DNA of 19,596 nt, taken from the NCBI GenBank assembly GCA_964516515.1, contig CAZEYA010000057.1, positions 1 to 19,596 of the forward strand, in the 5' to 3' direction. Of this stretch, positions 10,588-17,599 are shown one piece after another. Position 1 is the first letter of the stretch; every line of letters starts with the position of its first letter. Position numbers and translations under genes: made by a program. The stretch is from JANNOG01 sp964516515 (lineage in GTDB: Bacteria > Actinomycetota > Actinomycetes > Actinomycetales > JBBAYJ01). The notes under the pieces were generated by a model, which did no database searches, was not told where the DNA came from, and was given only the letters and a program-made list of their open reading frames with translations.

Positions 10588-12740
10588 GCCAGACACAACC
10601 AGTCCTCTTCGGTCGCCGCCCACGGCGGTCGACGCCGGGAGCCGACGGCGCCGCCGCGGAGGTCGCGAGCGGACCGCTGGTGGCCCAGGTCTGCGTCGAC
10701 GCGCCGGGACCGCACCTGGACCATTCGTTCTCCTATGTCGTCCCGCAGCGGCTCGTCACCGACGTGAGGCCCGGCGTCCGGGTCAGCGTGCCGTTCGCCG
10801 GCTCCGACGTGCCCGGGTGGGTGCTGGCGCTCGACGGGCGATCCCCGAGCGAGCCGGGCGGCGACCCGGTGGGCGAGGCGCAGCGGCCGCTGCGAGCGCT
10901 GCGCCGCGTCGTCTCGCCGGTCGCCGTGCTGGACCCCGTGGTCGCGACCGTCGCCCGCCTGGTGGCAGACCACTATGCGGGGACGCTGGCCGACGTGTTG
11001 CGCACCGCCGTGCCGCCGCGCCACGCCCGGGCCGAAGCCGCCTTCCGCGAAGCGGTCGCGGGCACACCCGCGGCCGCGATCCTCGACGGCGTGCCCGCCG
11101 TGCCCGGTCCTGCTCGGCCGCGGCCACCCGGCCAGCCGGTTCTCGGCAGTTGGGGGGACCTCACCGGTGGGCCGGCCCTGCTGCACAGGATCGCCGCGGG
11201 ACAGGGCCCCGCTGCGGCGGCGTGCTTGCCCACCACTGCCGACCCGTGGCAAGCACTGGCGGTGCTCGCTTCACACGCGGTGCCACGGACCACGCTCGTC
11301 CTGGTCCCCGACGCGGCCGACATGGAACTCGCCGCCGCCGCGGTCACGGCTCACAACCCCGGCGCCCGGGTCGTGGTGATCCACCACGACCTGGGGCCGG
11401 CCGCCCGGTGGCGGGCCTTCCTGCAGATCCTCACCGGCCTGGCCGACGTGGTGATCGGCACCCGGTCGGCGGCCTTCGCGCCGCTGCCCGGGCTCGGGGT
11501 CGTGGCAGTGTGGGACGACGGTGACGACGCACACGCCGAGCCGCGCTCACCCGGCTGGCATGTCCGCGTCGTAGCGGCCCAGCGGGCCCGGGCCGCCGGC
11601 GCAGCACTCGTCTTGGCGGCTCATGCCCGCTCCGCGGCTACCCAGCAGCTGGTGGCCACCGGCGCCTGCAAGAGCCTGGAAGCACCCCGGCCGGTCCGGC
11701 GCCGTGCCCCCCGGGTCTTCGCTCCCAACCCCGACGACCCGCTGCAGAGCGCAGCCCGGGTGCCGCGCTCGGCTCACCAGGTGATCGCCGAGGGGCTGCG
11801 AAGGGGGCCAGTTCTGGTATCCGTACCCCGGCGCGGCTACGCACCGGGCCTTGCGTGCGGCCATTGCCGCGCCCCCGCGTGGTGCCGGCACTGTCACGGT
11901 GGCCGGCTGGCCGTGACTTCCGCGGGTGCCGAGCCGGCCTGCTCGTGGTGCGGACGTGCGGATGCCCAGTGGGCCTGCGGTGTCTGCGGGGCCACCGCGC
12001 TGCGGGCTGCGGCGGTAGGTGGCCGACGCACTGCGGAGGAACTGGGCCGGACCTTTCCAGGTCACCCCGTGGTGACCTCCGACGGGTCGGGCCGGGTCCA
12101 CGCTGTGCCGGCGAACGGCGCGCTGGTCGTCGCGACCCCCGGCGCGGAACCCGTGGCGGCCGGTGGGTATGCCGCCGCCGCGATCCTCGACGGCGATTCG
12201 ACGCTGGCCAGGCCGGGTCTGGCGGCCGGCGAGGACACCGTGCGCCGCTGGCTGCACGTGGTGTCGCTGGTCCGGCCCACCGCCGAGGGCGGCACCGTCG
12301 TGCTCGTCGCCGACCCGACAGCGGCGGCGGTCGCAGCCGTCGTCGCGGCCTCACCCGAGCGCTACGCCCAGCGGGTCCTCGCCGAGCGCACCGAATCCGG
12401 GCTGCCACCGTCAACCGTGGCAGCGGCGCTGCTGGGCGACCGCACCGTCGTGGCCGAAGCCGCCGCCTGGCTGCGGGGGGAGCCGCCGTTGGCGGAGGGA
12501 ACGATCTCGCTGTGGTCGGCCGAGCCGGCCGGTGGGGTGGCCCCTGCGGCCGGGAACGCCACGGTGCAGGTACTGGGCCCGGTCCCGACCGGACAGGGAA
12601 GGACGCCGGAGCAGGCCCGCCTGCTCGTGCTGGGCGAGCGGGCCGCTGTGGTCGATGCCATGCGCGACGTGCTGCGTCGTCGGGCTGCCCGTCACATCCC
12701 GGGCGCCCTCACCGTTCGCGTGGATCCGATCGAGCTGTGA
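10536..12740 (+). CDS. priA: Primosomal protein N' (PriA), lacking helicase ATPase motifs
   Basis: This is a 734-residue PriA homologue, a replication-restart protein. The N-terminal 3' DNA-binding region is present (VAQVCVDAPGPHLDHSFSYVVP, then RVSVPFAG). The zinc region has eight cysteines, C441-x2-C-x5-C-x2-C453 and C469-x2-C-x8-C-x2-C484. The helicase core looks dead: where PriA has a GSGKT P-loop this protein has AAGQGPAAAA, and the DEAH-like Walker B is reduced to VWDDGDDAH. Actinobacterial PriA proteins are generally described as lacking helicase motifs, so this fits the lineage. The ATG at 10536, with GGAG five bases upstream, gives a 52-bp overlap with metK. The conserved part begins only near 10680, where a GTG is an alternative start. 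Confidence 0.88.
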   Translation: MGADDPGRGAAPRGGRLSQTQPVLFGRRPRRSTPGADGAAAEVASGPLVAQVCVDAPGPHLDHSFSYVVPQRLVTDVRPGVRVSVPFAGSDVPGWVLALDGRSPSEPGGDPVGEAQRPLRALRRVVSPVAVLDPVVATVARLVADHYAGTLADVLRTAVPPRHARAEAAFREAVAGTPAAAILDGVPAVPGPARPRPPGQPVLGSWGDLTGGPALLHRIAAGQGPAAAACLPTTADPWQALAVLASHAVPRTTLVLVPDAADMELAAAAVTAHNPGARVVVIHHDLGPAARWRAFLQILTGLADVVIGTRSAAFAPLPGLGVVAVWDDGDDAHAEPRSPGWHVRVVAAQRARAAGAALVLAAHARSAATQQLVATGACKSLEAPRPVRRRAPRVFAPNPDDPLQSAARVPRSAHQVIAEGLRRGPVLVSVPRRGYAPGLACGHCRAPAWCRHCHGGRLAVTSAGAEPACSWCGRADAQWACGVCGATALRAAAVGGRRTAEELGRTFPGHPVVTSDGSGRVHAVPANGALVVATPGAEPVAAGGYAAAAILDGDSTLARPGLAAGEDTVRRWLHVVSLVRPTAEGGTVVLVADPTAAAVAAVVAASPERYAQRVLAERTESGLPPSTVAAALLGDRTVVAEAAAWLRGEPPLAEGTISLWSAEPAGGVAPAAGNATVQVLGPVPTGQGRTPEQARLLVLGERAAVVDAMRDVLRRRAARHIPGALTVRVDPIEL

Positions 12741-12755
12741 TCTGACCCATCCGGG

Positions 12756-12779
12756 AGTAGCACATGAGGTGCTACTTTT
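12756..12779 (+). promoter_or_regulatory. Inverted repeat: candidate VapBC operator, overlapping a -10 and possibly ending priA transcripts
   Basis: AGTAGCAC (12756-12763) and GTGCTACT (12769-12776) form a perfect 8-bp inverted repeat around a 5-nt centre, followed by TTTT (12776-12779). The -10-like TACTTT (12773-12778) lies inside its right arm, and exactly six bases later is the vapB GTG at 12785. Phd-type antitoxins usually bind such palindromes to repress their own promoter, so an operator is the first reading. As RNA, the same sequence is a stem-loop with a short U-run and could also act as a weak intrinsic terminator for the priA operon. No convincing -35 is visible. Confidence 0.55.
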
Positions 12780-12784
12780 CTGAT

Positions 12785-13048
12785 GTGGAGCGGATCGGGG
12801 TCAGGGAACTTCGGCAGCACGCCAGTCGCTACCTCGATCGCGTCAAGGCCGGCGAAACCGTCGAGGTCACCGAGCGCGGCGAACTGGTGGCCCTGCTGGT
12901 TCCGCCCTCGCCCGCGACCTCCGCCCGTGAGCGGCTGATTGCCGAGGGCATACTGCGGCCGGCCGCCGAGGCCTTTCGGCTGCCCGAGCGGACCGTGGCG
13001 GAGCGACCCACCGGTGCGGTGCTGGACGAGCTGCGCGCGGACGGGTGA
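12785..13048 (+). CDS. vapB: Antitoxin of the Phd/YefM (VapB) family
   Basis: This 87-residue protein starts with ERIGVRELRQHASRYLDRVKAGETVEVTERGELVALLVP. That is the Phd/YefM DNA-binding fold, which dimerises on operator DNA and represses the operon. The C-terminal half (about 45-87, ARERLIAEGILRPAAEAFRLPERT) is the likely toxin-binding tail. The GTG at 12785 is preferred over the in-frame ATG at 12764. It fits the family start (xERIGVRELR) and sits six bases after a TACTTT -10, suggesting a leaderless mRNA. The ATG at 12764 falls inside the inverted repeat and adds unrelated residues (MRCYFSD). The stop overlaps vapC as GTGA, the usual antitoxin-first coupling. Confidence 0.9.
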   Translation: MERIGVRELRQHASRYLDRVKAGETVEVTERGELVALLVPPSPATSARERLIAEGILRPAAEAFRLPERTVAERPTGAVLDELRADG

Positions 13049-13440
13049 TCTACCTCGATTCCTCCGCCCTGCTCACATTGCTGTTCGAGGAGCCGGAGAG
13101 CTCTGCGCTGGCCGACTGGCTGTCCCAGCGCACCGGCACGCCCAGGATCAGCAGTCAGCTCGCTGTCGTGGAGGTCGGCCGAGCAACCCGGCGGCTGGAT
13201 CCGCAAGCGCTTGGGGCCGCGCGCAGCCTGCTCCGGCAGCTCGACATGATCCCGATGACGGGGGCGGTGCTGGACCTGGCAGCCGGGCTCGGCGACCCGT
13301 TCCTGCGCAGCCCGGACGCCATTCACCTGGCGAGCGCGCTGGCCGTCGCCGAGACGTCGGCCTTCGTCGCCTACGACCATCGGCTCCTGACGGCCGCCGC
13401 GGCCGAGGGCCTGGAGCCGAACGCTCCGGGCAGCCGGTGA
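13045..13440 (+). CDS. vapC: VapC-type PIN-domain ribonuclease toxin
   Basis: The 131-residue protein is a complete PIN domain. It opens with MIYLDSSALLTLLFEEPES and keeps the four acidic metal-binding positions expected of the family: Asp5, Glu43 (in VVEVGRATRR), Asp91 (in SPDAIHLASALA) and Asp111 (in VAYDHRLLTAA). Such toxins are Mg-dependent RNases that cleave specific RNAs, often tRNA or rRNA; the target here cannot be read from sequence. All catalytic residues are present, so the toxin looks active and should depend on VapB for neutralisation. The GTG at 13045 overlaps the vapB stop by four bases. The gene ends 20 bp before the def -10. Confidence 0.92.
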   Translation: MIYLDSSALLTLLFEEPESSALADWLSQRTGTPRISSQLAVVEVGRATRRLDPQALGAARSLLRQLDMIPMTGAVLDLAAGLGDPFLRSPDAIHLASALAVAETSAFVAYDHRLLTAAAAEGLEPNAPGSR

Positions 13441-13460
13441 GGTGGAGGGCACGCGGCCAA

Positions 13461-13473
13461 TAGACTGCGGTCG
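13461..13473 (+). promoter_or_regulatory. Leaderless promoter for def
   Basis: TAGACT (13461-13466) is a good actinobacterial -10, and six bases separate it from the def GTG at 13473. A transcript starting on the GTG would be leaderless, which fits the lack of a ribosome-binding site upstream. No clear -35 can be seen. It would give def-fmt-rsmB a promoter separate from vapBC. Confidence 0.55.
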
Positions 13474-14015
13474 TGGCGCTCAAGCAGATCAGACTCTTCG
13501 GCGACCCGGTCCTGCGCACCCCGGCAGATCCCGTTGTGGACTTCGACAGGGAGCTGCGCGTCCTGGTGTCCGACCTCACCGAGACGATGCTCGATGCCCC
13601 CGGCTCCGGACTCGCCGCCCCGCAGATCGGCGTCGGGCTGCGGGTCTTCACCTGGGCGGTCGACGACGAGCTCGGGCACCTGATCAACCCCGACCTCGAC
13701 CTGTCGACGGAGATGCAGGACGGAGACGAGGGATGCCTCTCTTTCCCCGGCATCTATGCCGATACCCCCCGGGCGCTGCGGGTCGTCGCCAAGGGGTTCT
13801 CGATGTACGGCGAACCGGTCACCATCGACGGCACGGCGACGCTGGCACGGGCCATCCAACACGAGACTGATCACCTCGACGGGGTCCTGTTCATCGACCG
13901 GCTGGACCGCGAGAGCCGCAAGGCGGCCCTCAAAGCCATCCGCGAGGCGGATTGGGCGGGCTCGACCCCCACCGTCAAGGTCAGCCCGCACCCCACGTTC
14001 GGCGCGGCCCGGTAG
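13473..14015 (+). CDS. def: Peptide deformylase
   Basis: This 180-residue metalloenzyme removes the formyl group from the N-terminal formyl-methionine of new proteins. All three family motifs are intact: GSGLAAPQ (44-51), EGCLS (86-90, with metal-binding Cys88), and HETDH (130-134, two metal His and the catalytic Glu131). The length is normal. The GTG at 13473 gives the standard family N-terminus (MALKQIRLFGDPVLR) and has no ribosome-binding site, in keeping with a leaderless start. The stop TAG (13013+1000, i.e. 14013-14015) shares one base with the fmt GTG. Pairing def with fmt joins the removal and the addition of the formyl group in one operon. Confidence 0.97.
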   Translation: MALKQIRLFGDPVLRTPADPVVDFDRELRVLVSDLTETMLDAPGSGLAAPQIGVGLRVFTWAVDDELGHLINPDLDLSTEMQDGDEGCLSFPGIYADTPRALRVVAKGFSMYGEPVTIDGTATLARAIQHETDHLDGVLFIDRLDRESRKAALKAIREADWAGSTPTVKVSPHPTFGAAR

Positions 14016-14968
14016 TGCGGCTCGTCTTCGCGGGGACACCCGACGTCGCGGTCCCCAGCCTCACCGCCCTGATCGGCTCCCGGCACGAGGTCGTCGCCGT
14101 CCTCACCCGGCCCGACTCCCCGACGGGCCGCGGCCGCACCACCGCGCCCAGCCCGATCCGGGTCGCAGCCGAGCAGGCCGGCATCGAGGTCCTCACGCCA
14201 CGGCGCCCGCGCGACCCCGACTTCCTGCAACGGCTGCGTGACCTGGCGCCCGACTGCTGCCCGGTCGTCGCCTACGGTGGGCTGATCCCGCCGGCGGTCC
14301 TGGCTGTGCCGCGTCGTGGCTGGGTCAACCTGCACTTCAGCCTGCTCCCGGCCTGGCGCGGGGCCGCACCCGTGCAGCACGCGATCATCGCCGGCGACAC
14401 CGAGACCGGAGCGACCGTCTTCGTGCTGGAGGAAGGGCTGGACACCGGGCCGGTCCTCGGCACGATGGTTGAAGCCCTGCGGCCGACGGACACGGCGGGG
14501 CACGTGCTGGGCCGGCTCAGCGTCGCCGGGGCACCGCTGCTGGTCGCGGCCCTGGACGCCATCGCCGACGGCACCGCGGTCGCCGTGCCGCAACCCGCCG
14601 ATGGTGTCAGTCACGCCCCCAAGCTGACGCCTGCCGATGCCCGGATCGACTTCACCCGCCCCGCCCACGAGGTGGACCGGCGAATCCGCGGCTGCACCCC
14701 GGAGCCGGGCGCCTGGACCGTGTGGGGTGACGTCCGGATCAAGCTCGATCCCGTCACCGTGGTGCCGGGGGAGGCGTTGCCCGCCGGCGTGGTGCGGGTC
14801 AGCCGCTCCGGCGTCCTCGTCGGGACGGCGACGTCCGCCGTTCGCCTGGGTGTCGTGGGGCAACCTGGACGGCGACCGATGCCCGCTGCGGACTGGGCGC
14901 GCGGGGCCCGTGACCTGGACGGCAGCGTGCTGGCGGCCGCCGCCGACCTCGCCGGGCGGGTCCGCTGA
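14015..14968 (+). CDS. fmt: Methionyl-tRNA formyltransferase
   Basis: The 317-residue enzyme formylates Met-tRNA(fMet) using 10-formyltetrahydrofolate, preparing the initiator tRNA. The N-terminal domain begins LVFAGTPDVAVPSL and holds the catalytic triad Asn105, His107 (NLHFSLLPAWRGAAPVQ) and Asp143 (GLDTGPVL). The C-terminal tRNA-binding OB-like domain begins after PADARIDFTRPAHEVDRRIRG. The length is normal. The GTG start at 14015 overlaps the def stop by one base (TAGTG), and the stop overlaps the rsmB ATG by one base (TGATG), so translation of the three genes is coupled. Confidence 0.97.
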   Translation: MRLVFAGTPDVAVPSLTALIGSRHEVVAVLTRPDSPTGRGRTTAPSPIRVAAEQAGIEVLTPRRPRDPDFLQRLRDLAPDCCPVVAYGGLIPPAVLAVPRRGWVNLHFSLLPAWRGAAPVQHAIIAGDTETGATVFVLEEGLDTGPVLGTMVEALRPTDTAGHVLGRLSVAGAPLLVAALDAIADGTAVAVPQPADGVSHAPKLTPADARIDFTRPAHEVDRRIRGCTPEPGAWTVWGDVRIKLDPVTVVPGEALPAGVVRVSRSGVLVGTATSAVRLGVVGQPGRRPMPAADWARGARDLDGSVLAAAADLAGRVR

Positions 14969-16539
14969 TGGGCCCCCCGACCCGACGGCCCAGCACGGGC
15001 AAGGCGCCGACGGACCGGGCACCCACCACGGGCAAGGCCGCCAGCACGGGCAGGGCCGCCAGCACGGGCAAGGCGCCGACGGCCGGCCAGGCGCGGCAGG
15101 GCCGGCCCGGCAGGCCCGCGACCGCCGACGCGGCACGCTCCGTGGCCTACACCGTCATTCGGGCGGTGGACACCGATGACGCCTACGCGAACCTGGTGCT
15201 GCCCCGGCTGCTCACCGAGCGACGGGTGCACGGCCGTGACGCCGCCCTGGCCACCGAGCTGACCTACGGCGTGCTGCGGCTGCGCGGTACCTACGACCGG
15301 ATCATCGCCACCGTCATCGACCGCCCGCTGAAGCTCGTCGATCCTGCCGTTCTCGACGTGCTGCGGCTCGGCGTCCACCAGTTGCTGTCCATGCGGGTAC
15401 CCGACCACGCGGCCGTGTCGGCCACCGTCGGCGTCGCCCGCGAGCAGATCGGCACCGGCGCCTCCGGCTTCGTCAACGCCGTGCTGCGCAAGATCGCCGG
15501 CCGCAGTCTGGACTCCTGGCTGGACGAGGTCGCTCCCGCCCCCACCGGCGACGACCCGGCGGCCGATGCGGCGCTGGCCGCCCGGCACTCGCACCCGGAA
15601 TGGATCGTCCGCGCCCTGCGACAGGCCCTGCTGGCCGCGGGCCGCGACGCCGCCGAACTGCCGGACCTGCTGGCTGCCGACAACGCCCCGGCGGCCGTCA
15701 CGTTGCTGGTGCGCCCGGGAATGGTCGACGATGCGCTGCCCGCCAATCTGACGCGCCGCGGCGCCACCCCGGGCCGCTGGTCACCGCACGCCTGGTCATG
15801 GGACGCCGGCTCGCCGGGCGACCTGCCGGAACTGCGGACGGGCGGCGTCCGGGTCGCAGACGAGGGCAGTCAGCTGGTGACGCTCGCGCTGCTCGCCGCC
15901 CCCCTCGAACCGCCTGCCACTACCGGCACCGGGCAGCGCTGGCTCGACCTCTGCGCGGGGCCCGGTGGCAAATCGGCGCTGCTCTCGGCGCTGGCCCGCC
16001 CGGCCGGCGCCACCGGTGTCTCGGTCGAGCTGCGCCCGCAGCGCAGCGCCATGGTCGCCGACGCCGTCGCGGGGGCGCAGGCCTGGTGGCAGGTCCGCAC
16101 CGAGGACGGCCGGGAGATCGGCGACGCCGAACCGGCCGGCTACGACCGGGTGCTCGCCGACGTGCCGTGCACCGGGCTCGGCGCGCTGCGACGGCGACCG
16201 GAGGCCAGATGGCGCCGCAGCCCCGCCGACCTCACCACCCTCGGGCCGTTGCAGCGGGAGTTGCTGACCGGTGCGCTGCGCGCCTGCCGACCGGGCGGGG
16301 TCGTCGCCTACGTCACCTGCTCACCTCATGTCGCCGAGACCCGGGTGGTCGTCGAGGACGTCGTCAAGGCCGGCGAGCGGGGCCGCTCGGTGCCGTCCGA
16401 GGTCCTCGACGCCCGGCAGTTCGTCACCGACCGCGATGGCGCGACGCTGCCCGACCTTGGGCAGGGGCCGTACGTTCAGCTGTGGCCGCACCGACACGGC
16501 ACCGACGCGATGTTCCTCGCCCTGCTGCGACGCCGCTGA
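14968..16539 (+). CDS. rsmB: 16S rRNA (cytosine-967 C5)-methyltransferase RsmB (Sun family)
   Basis: This 523-residue protein uses S-adenosylmethionine to methylate C967 of 16S rRNA (E. coli numbering). From about residue 50 there is a NusB-like RNA-binding domain (ADAARSVAYTVIRAV ... LATELTYGVLRLRGTYDRII). The Rossmann methyltransferase follows, with motif I DLCAGPGGK (Asp327 on), motif IV DVPCTGLG (Cys401) and motif VI VTCSPH (Cys451). The 50-residue spacing of the two cysteines equals that of E. coli Cys325/Cys375, so the two-cysteine mechanism should be intact. The first ~50 residues are a Lys/Arg/Ala/Thr-rich tail of repeated TGKA/TGRA units. The ATG start overlaps the fmt stop; a later start that would drop the tail cannot be excluded. 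Confidence 0.95.
   Translation: MGPPTRRPSTGKAPTDRAPTTGKAASTGRAASTGKAPTAGQARQGRPGRPATADAARSVAYTVIRAVDTDDAYANLVLPRLLTERRVHGRDAALATELTYGVLRLRGTYDRIIATVIDRPLKLVDPAVLDVLRLGVHQLLSMRVPDHAAVSATVGVAREQIGTGASGFVNAVLRKIAGRSLDSWLDEVAPAPTGDDPAADAALAARHSHPEWIVRALRQALLAAGRDAAELPDLLAADNAPAAVTLLVRPGMVDDALPANLTRRGATPGRWSPHAWSWDAGSPGDLPELRTGGVRVADEGSQLVTLALLAAPLEPPATTGTGQRWLDLCAGPGGKSALLSALARPAGATGVSVELRPQRSAMVADAVAGAQAWWQVRTEDGREIGDAEPAGYDRVLADVPCTGLGALRRRPEARWRRSPADLTTLGPLQRELLTGALRACRPGGVVAYVTCSPHVAETRVVVEDVVKAGERGRSVPSEVLDARQFVTDRDGATLPDLGQGPYVQLWPHRHGTDAMFLALLRRR
14990..15082 (+). repeat. In-frame direct repeats in the 5' end of rsmB
   Basis: An identical 24-nt sequence occurs at 14990-15013 and 15059-15082. 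The two copies are 69 nt (23 codons) apart and in frame. Partial copies sharing CACGGGCAAGG or CACGGGCAGGG lie between them. They encode the units STGKAPT, TTGKAA, STGRAA and STGKAPT. This is a small coding minisatellite prone to slippage, not a CRISPR array. Confidence 0.85.
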
Positions 16540-16551
16540 GGCTCGACCACC

Positions 16552-16602
16552 ACGGCTCTGCGCGCTACGAGGGCAGTAGCCGTACCGCCGTGTGAGCGGC
16601 GG
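16552..16602. terminator. Tandem hairpins between convergent rsmB and hepT
   Basis: Two adjacent stems lie in the 78-bp convergent gap. The first pairs 16552-16561 with 16573-16583 (10 bp with one bulged base). The second pairs CCGCCG at 16585-16590 with CGGCGG at 16597-16602 (6 bp). Neither is followed by a clear T-run on either strand, so a bidirectional terminator is inferred from position and structure, as seen in many high-GC genomes. Confidence 0.4.
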
Positions 16603-16617
16603 ACGTTGCCCCACGGC

Positions 16618-17030
16618 TCATACGGCCGACACCGCTCTGGCGAAGGCGTCGATGTCGTCGAGGCGAGCAATGGAGAATGGCCATGACCTGGCGGTCGTCG
16701 ACCCGCGCGTACCCATGCACCAGGAGATTGCGGAACTTGGCCATGTCCGCCAGGCCGACAGCCAGGGCAGCGTCGATCACCCCGCCCTCGGCGAGCACCG
16801 TGAAAGCGTCGGCGAAGGACGACGGTGCTCGCAGCCTGTTGCGTGAGACGAGATGCCGGCAGACATCGATGCACACCTCCATGGCGATGACGAAGGAACT
16901 TCACAGATTCATGCGGTCGATGTCGGCCAAGCAGGTCCTCCGCCGGGATCCGGGCGAGCCGTCGGAGGTCTCGCTGTTCGGCGGCCAGCCTGTCGAGCAG
17001 TCCGGCCAGGATCGCCGTGTCGCGGGTCAT
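16618..17030 (-). pseudogene. hepT: HEPN-domain toxin HepT, disrupted by two frameshifts
   Basis: Three frames read in turn rebuild one HepT-like (DUF86) protein of the expected ~137 residues. From the ATG at 17030: MTRDTAILAGLLDRLAAEQRDLRRL...ESVKF. After a shift near 16895: FVIAMEVCIDVCRHL...MAKFRNLLVHGYARVDDRQVMAILH, with the HEPN RNase motif R-x4-H-x-Y. After a second shift near 16669: ARLDDIDAFARAVSAV, then TGA at 16618-16620. Each shift is a net +1 (or -2). Without them the first frame runs on as unrelated sequence past position 16618. Intact HepT is an RNase toxin that is AMP- or oligoadenylate-modified on the motif Tyr by MntA. The start overlaps the mntA stop (ATGA). It is either a recently dead gene or affected by assembly errors. 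Confidence 0.85.
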
Positions 17031-17461
17031 CGACGCCCAGCGGCATGCGCGGCCAGCAGGTTCTGGTCCAGCCGAGCCGCCGTGAACTCGAAGTCCATGA
17101 CCATCGGGTACGTCGAGGTCTCGTACCTCACCCGCTCATCGTCGTCAGCCGTGAACAGCAGGATTCCGTCACGGAGCACCCGGAGCTGCAACCGCGGTGG
17201 CGCCAGGTTGAGGATCGGCACGTCGTCGACCCGCTGGCCGATGGCGGCCTCCAGTCGTCTGGCCAACCGCAGGGACGTGACGAGGTACTCCGACTCGGGG
17301 ACGTCGCGGTTGACGAGGACGGCGATGTCGACGTCGCTGTCCGGTCGAGCCTCGCCCCGGGCACGGGACCCGTAGAGGTAGGCGGCGACCACCGGTTCGT
17401 CGGCCGTGACCTGGGCTGCAGCCCCGGCGTAGGCCTGGTGCTCGATGTCGGGATGCCTCAT
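17027..17461 (-). CDS. mntA: MNT-type nucleotidyltransferase antitoxin (MntA)
   Basis: This intact 144-residue protein has the minimal nucleotidyltransferase fold. GSRARGEARPDSDVDIAV (31-48) carries the GSxxRG signature and the Asp43/Asp45 metal pair. A third acidic residue is likely Asp79 or Asp80, in RVDDVPILNLAPP. In studied HEPN/MNT modules this enzyme neutralises HepT by transferring AMP units to the Tyr of its R-x4-H-x-Y motif, which is present in the adjacent hepT remnant. The ATG at 17461 is six bases downstream of a TACCCT -10 on the minus strand. The stop overlaps the hepT start by four bases. With the toxin frameshifted, this gene may be an orphan antitoxin. Confidence 0.88.
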   Translation of the reverse strand: MRHPDIEHQAYAGAAAQVTADEPVVAAYLYGSRARGEARPDSDVDIAVLVNRDVPESEYLVTSLRLARRLEAAIGQRVDDVPILNLAPPRLQLRVLRDGILLFTADDDERVRYETSTYPMVMDFEFTAARLDQNLLAAHAAGRR

Positions 17462-17473
17462 GACACGAGGGTA
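17462..17473 (-). promoter_or_regulatory. Leaderless promoter for mntA-hepT
   Basis: On the minus strand TACCCT (17473-17468) is followed by six bases and then the mntA ATG at 17461, the same TANNNT-N6-start layout as vapB and def. There is no ribosome-binding site between them. The divergent gap to rpe (17474-17599) must also hold the rpe promoter, but I cannot pick one with confidence. Confidence 0.5.
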
Positions 17474-17599
17474 GGCGTCCAGCGGTTCCTGTGATCAGCC
17501 CCTGGACAAGACCGGTCCGGGGCCTGCCGTCCGGCGGTCAGCAGACGCCACGAAACCGATGAGGACGACGCGAACCCGCCTCTCGTGCCATCTTTGCCC

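Noticed and set aside
12764..12784. ATG at 12764 as the vapB start
   Set aside because: It lies in the loop of the inverted repeat, upstream of the likely transcript start, and adds residues not seen in the family. The GTG at 12785 fits better.
14990..15082. Short repeats resembling a CRISPR array
   Set aside because: The repeats are in frame, only partly identical and without regular spacers, and they encode a low-complexity protein tail.
16618..17030. Programmed ribosomal frameshifting in hepT
   Set aside because: Two separate shifts at unrelated sequences (TTC-C-TTC and CAT-T-GCT on the coding strand), with no slippery heptamer or obvious stimulator, make decay or assembly error far likelier.
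17474..17599. A small gene or RNA in the mntA-rpe divergent gap
   Set aside because: There is no open frame with coding character and no strong structure; the gap probably holds only promoters.
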